Source of the DNA: Paracoccaceae bacterium
Lineage (GTDB): Bacteria > Pseudomonadota > Alphaproteobacteria > Rhodobacterales > Rhodobacteraceae
DNA length: 5,983 bases
Assembly: GCA_016765235.1 (NCBI GenBank)
Contig: JAESQH010000138.1
Location: forward strand, 14,333 to 20,315
Reading direction: 5' to 3'
The notes beneath the pieces were generated by a model. It worked only from the letters and a program-made list of their open reading frames with translations, ran no database searches and was not told the origin of the DNA. Positions 5,447 to 5,983 of this stretch are shown one piece after another. Each line of letters starts with the position of its first letter. Position 1 is the stretch's first letter. A program made the translations under genes and the position numbers.

Positions 5447-5983
5447 ATGTCGTCAATTACACCGCGGTTTCGCCCTTTCGAGACAAATCTGGACCTAGAC
5501 CACACCCTCGCAACCCTTCGCGAAGCGACGATGGGGGCTGATGACGGGGAACTTTTCCTTGAAAGGCGCCGTTCCGAAGCGTTGGTACTTGATGATGGTC
5601 TTATAAAAACTGCCAGTTATGATGCATCCGAGGGATTTGGCCTCCGCGCCATTCGCGGCGAGACTGCTGGATATGCCCATTCTTCCGAAATTTCGCAGAA
5701 CGCTTTAAAACGTGCCGCCGAAACCGCACGGTTGGCGGTTGGGGATGGCGGCGGCACAATGGCTCCGCCTCCAACTGCGACGAACCAACGCTTGTATACC
5801 GATCTTGACCCGTTCGACGATGCCACGTTTGTCGTGAAAATCGAGACTTTGCGTGAGATCGACGCCTTTGCGCGAGCGTTGGACCCCAAAGTTGTGCAGG
5901 TGTCCGCTAGCCTTTCGGCCAGCATGCAGGAAATCGAAATATTACGCCCCGACGGTGTCCATTTGTCAGAATCGCGCCCGCTA
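5447..5983 (+). CDS. tldD: TldD-family metalloprotease, N-terminal part (cut by window edge)
   Basis: The first 179 residues of a TldD-type protein, which in the family pairs with TldE/PmbA to form a zinc protease acting on unfolded peptides, as in microcin B17 maturation. My translation begins MSSITPRFRPF and shows the N-terminal domain features of TldD: DDGELFLERRRSEALVLDDG (about 32-51), then the SYDASEGFGLRAIRGETAGYAHS segment (57-79), where the G-x-G-x-R-x-I pattern is a family hallmark. The sequence stays open to the window edge. Family proteins are about 470 residues, so the HExxxH zinc motif lies outside the window and catalytic competence cannot be judged. It is transcribed divergently from the oxidase operon, a neighbourhood I recall from many Rhodobacteraceae. 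TldE/PmbA is related, but the N-terminal sequence suits TldD better. Confidence 0.9.
   Translation, partial: MSSITPRFRPFETNLDLDHTLATLREATMGADDGELFLERRRSEALVLDDGLIKTASYDASEGFGLRAIRGETAGYAHSSEISQNALKRAAETARLAVGDGGGTMAPPPTATNQRLYTDLDPFDDATFVVKIETLREIDAFARALDPKVVQVSASLSASMQEIEILRPDGVHLSESRPL

Noticed and set aside
5495..5925. Two minus-strand frames opposite the start of tldD
   Set aside because: The plus-strand frame from 5447 gives a continuous TldD-like protein with a good ribosome site; the antisense frames show nothing recognisable.
1..5983. An undescribed defence, mobile or secretion system
   Set aside because: Every gene is assigned to the oxidase operon, thrC or tldD. There are no direct-repeat arrays, transposase, integrase, tRNA gene or foreign-looking composition.

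Overview
The window looks like chromosomal DNA from an alphaproteobacterium, most likely a Rhodobacteraceae/Roseobacter-type organism of moderate GC content. The reasons are the gene order (tldD divergent from coxB-ctaB-coxF-ctaG-coxC, then surf1 and thrC), the alphaproteobacterial type of the subunit II sequence, and candidate redox-regulator sites of the FnrL and RegA/PrrA type. It is the accessory-subunit and assembly operon of an aa3-type cytochrome c oxidase. No mobile element, CRISPR array, tRNA or rRNA gene was seen.

Layout in the direction of transcription on the minus strand: coxB/ctaC (subunit II, 5273-4380), ctaB (heme O synthase, 4331-3375), a 60-residue single-pass membrane protein of coxF type (3372-3190), ctaG/cox11 (copper delivery to CuB, 3193-2600), coxC/ctaE (subunit III, 2566-1775), surf1 (heme a insertion/assembly, 1660-995) and thrC (threonine synthase, from 980, running off the left edge). 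On the plus strand, tldD starts at 5447 and runs off the right edge. The 173-base divergent intergenic region (5274-5446) holds the regulation. It has an FNR-type palindrome overlapping a perfect TTGACA for coxB, a GCGGC-N5-GCCGC inverted repeat that resembles RegA/PrrA sites, and a small GTGCA/TGCAC palindrome just upstream of coxB.

The genes cooperate as follows. CtaB makes heme O, the precursor of heme A. CtaG supplies CuB and Surf1 helps place heme a in subunit I. CoxB carries CuA and accepts electrons from cytochrome c, and CoxC stabilises the catalytic core. Subunit I (ctaD), heme A synthase (ctaA) and CuA chaperones are not in the window and must be encoded elsewhere. thrC follows surf1 by 14 bases and is probably read through.

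Nothing here amounts to a new biological system; it is a well-known operon. The parts worth a second look are the regulatory region, the small coxF-type protein with its His-X2-His-X2-His N-terminus, and the two intercistronic hairpins (4350-4369 and 1683-1710), which could set different expression levels for the segments of the operon.
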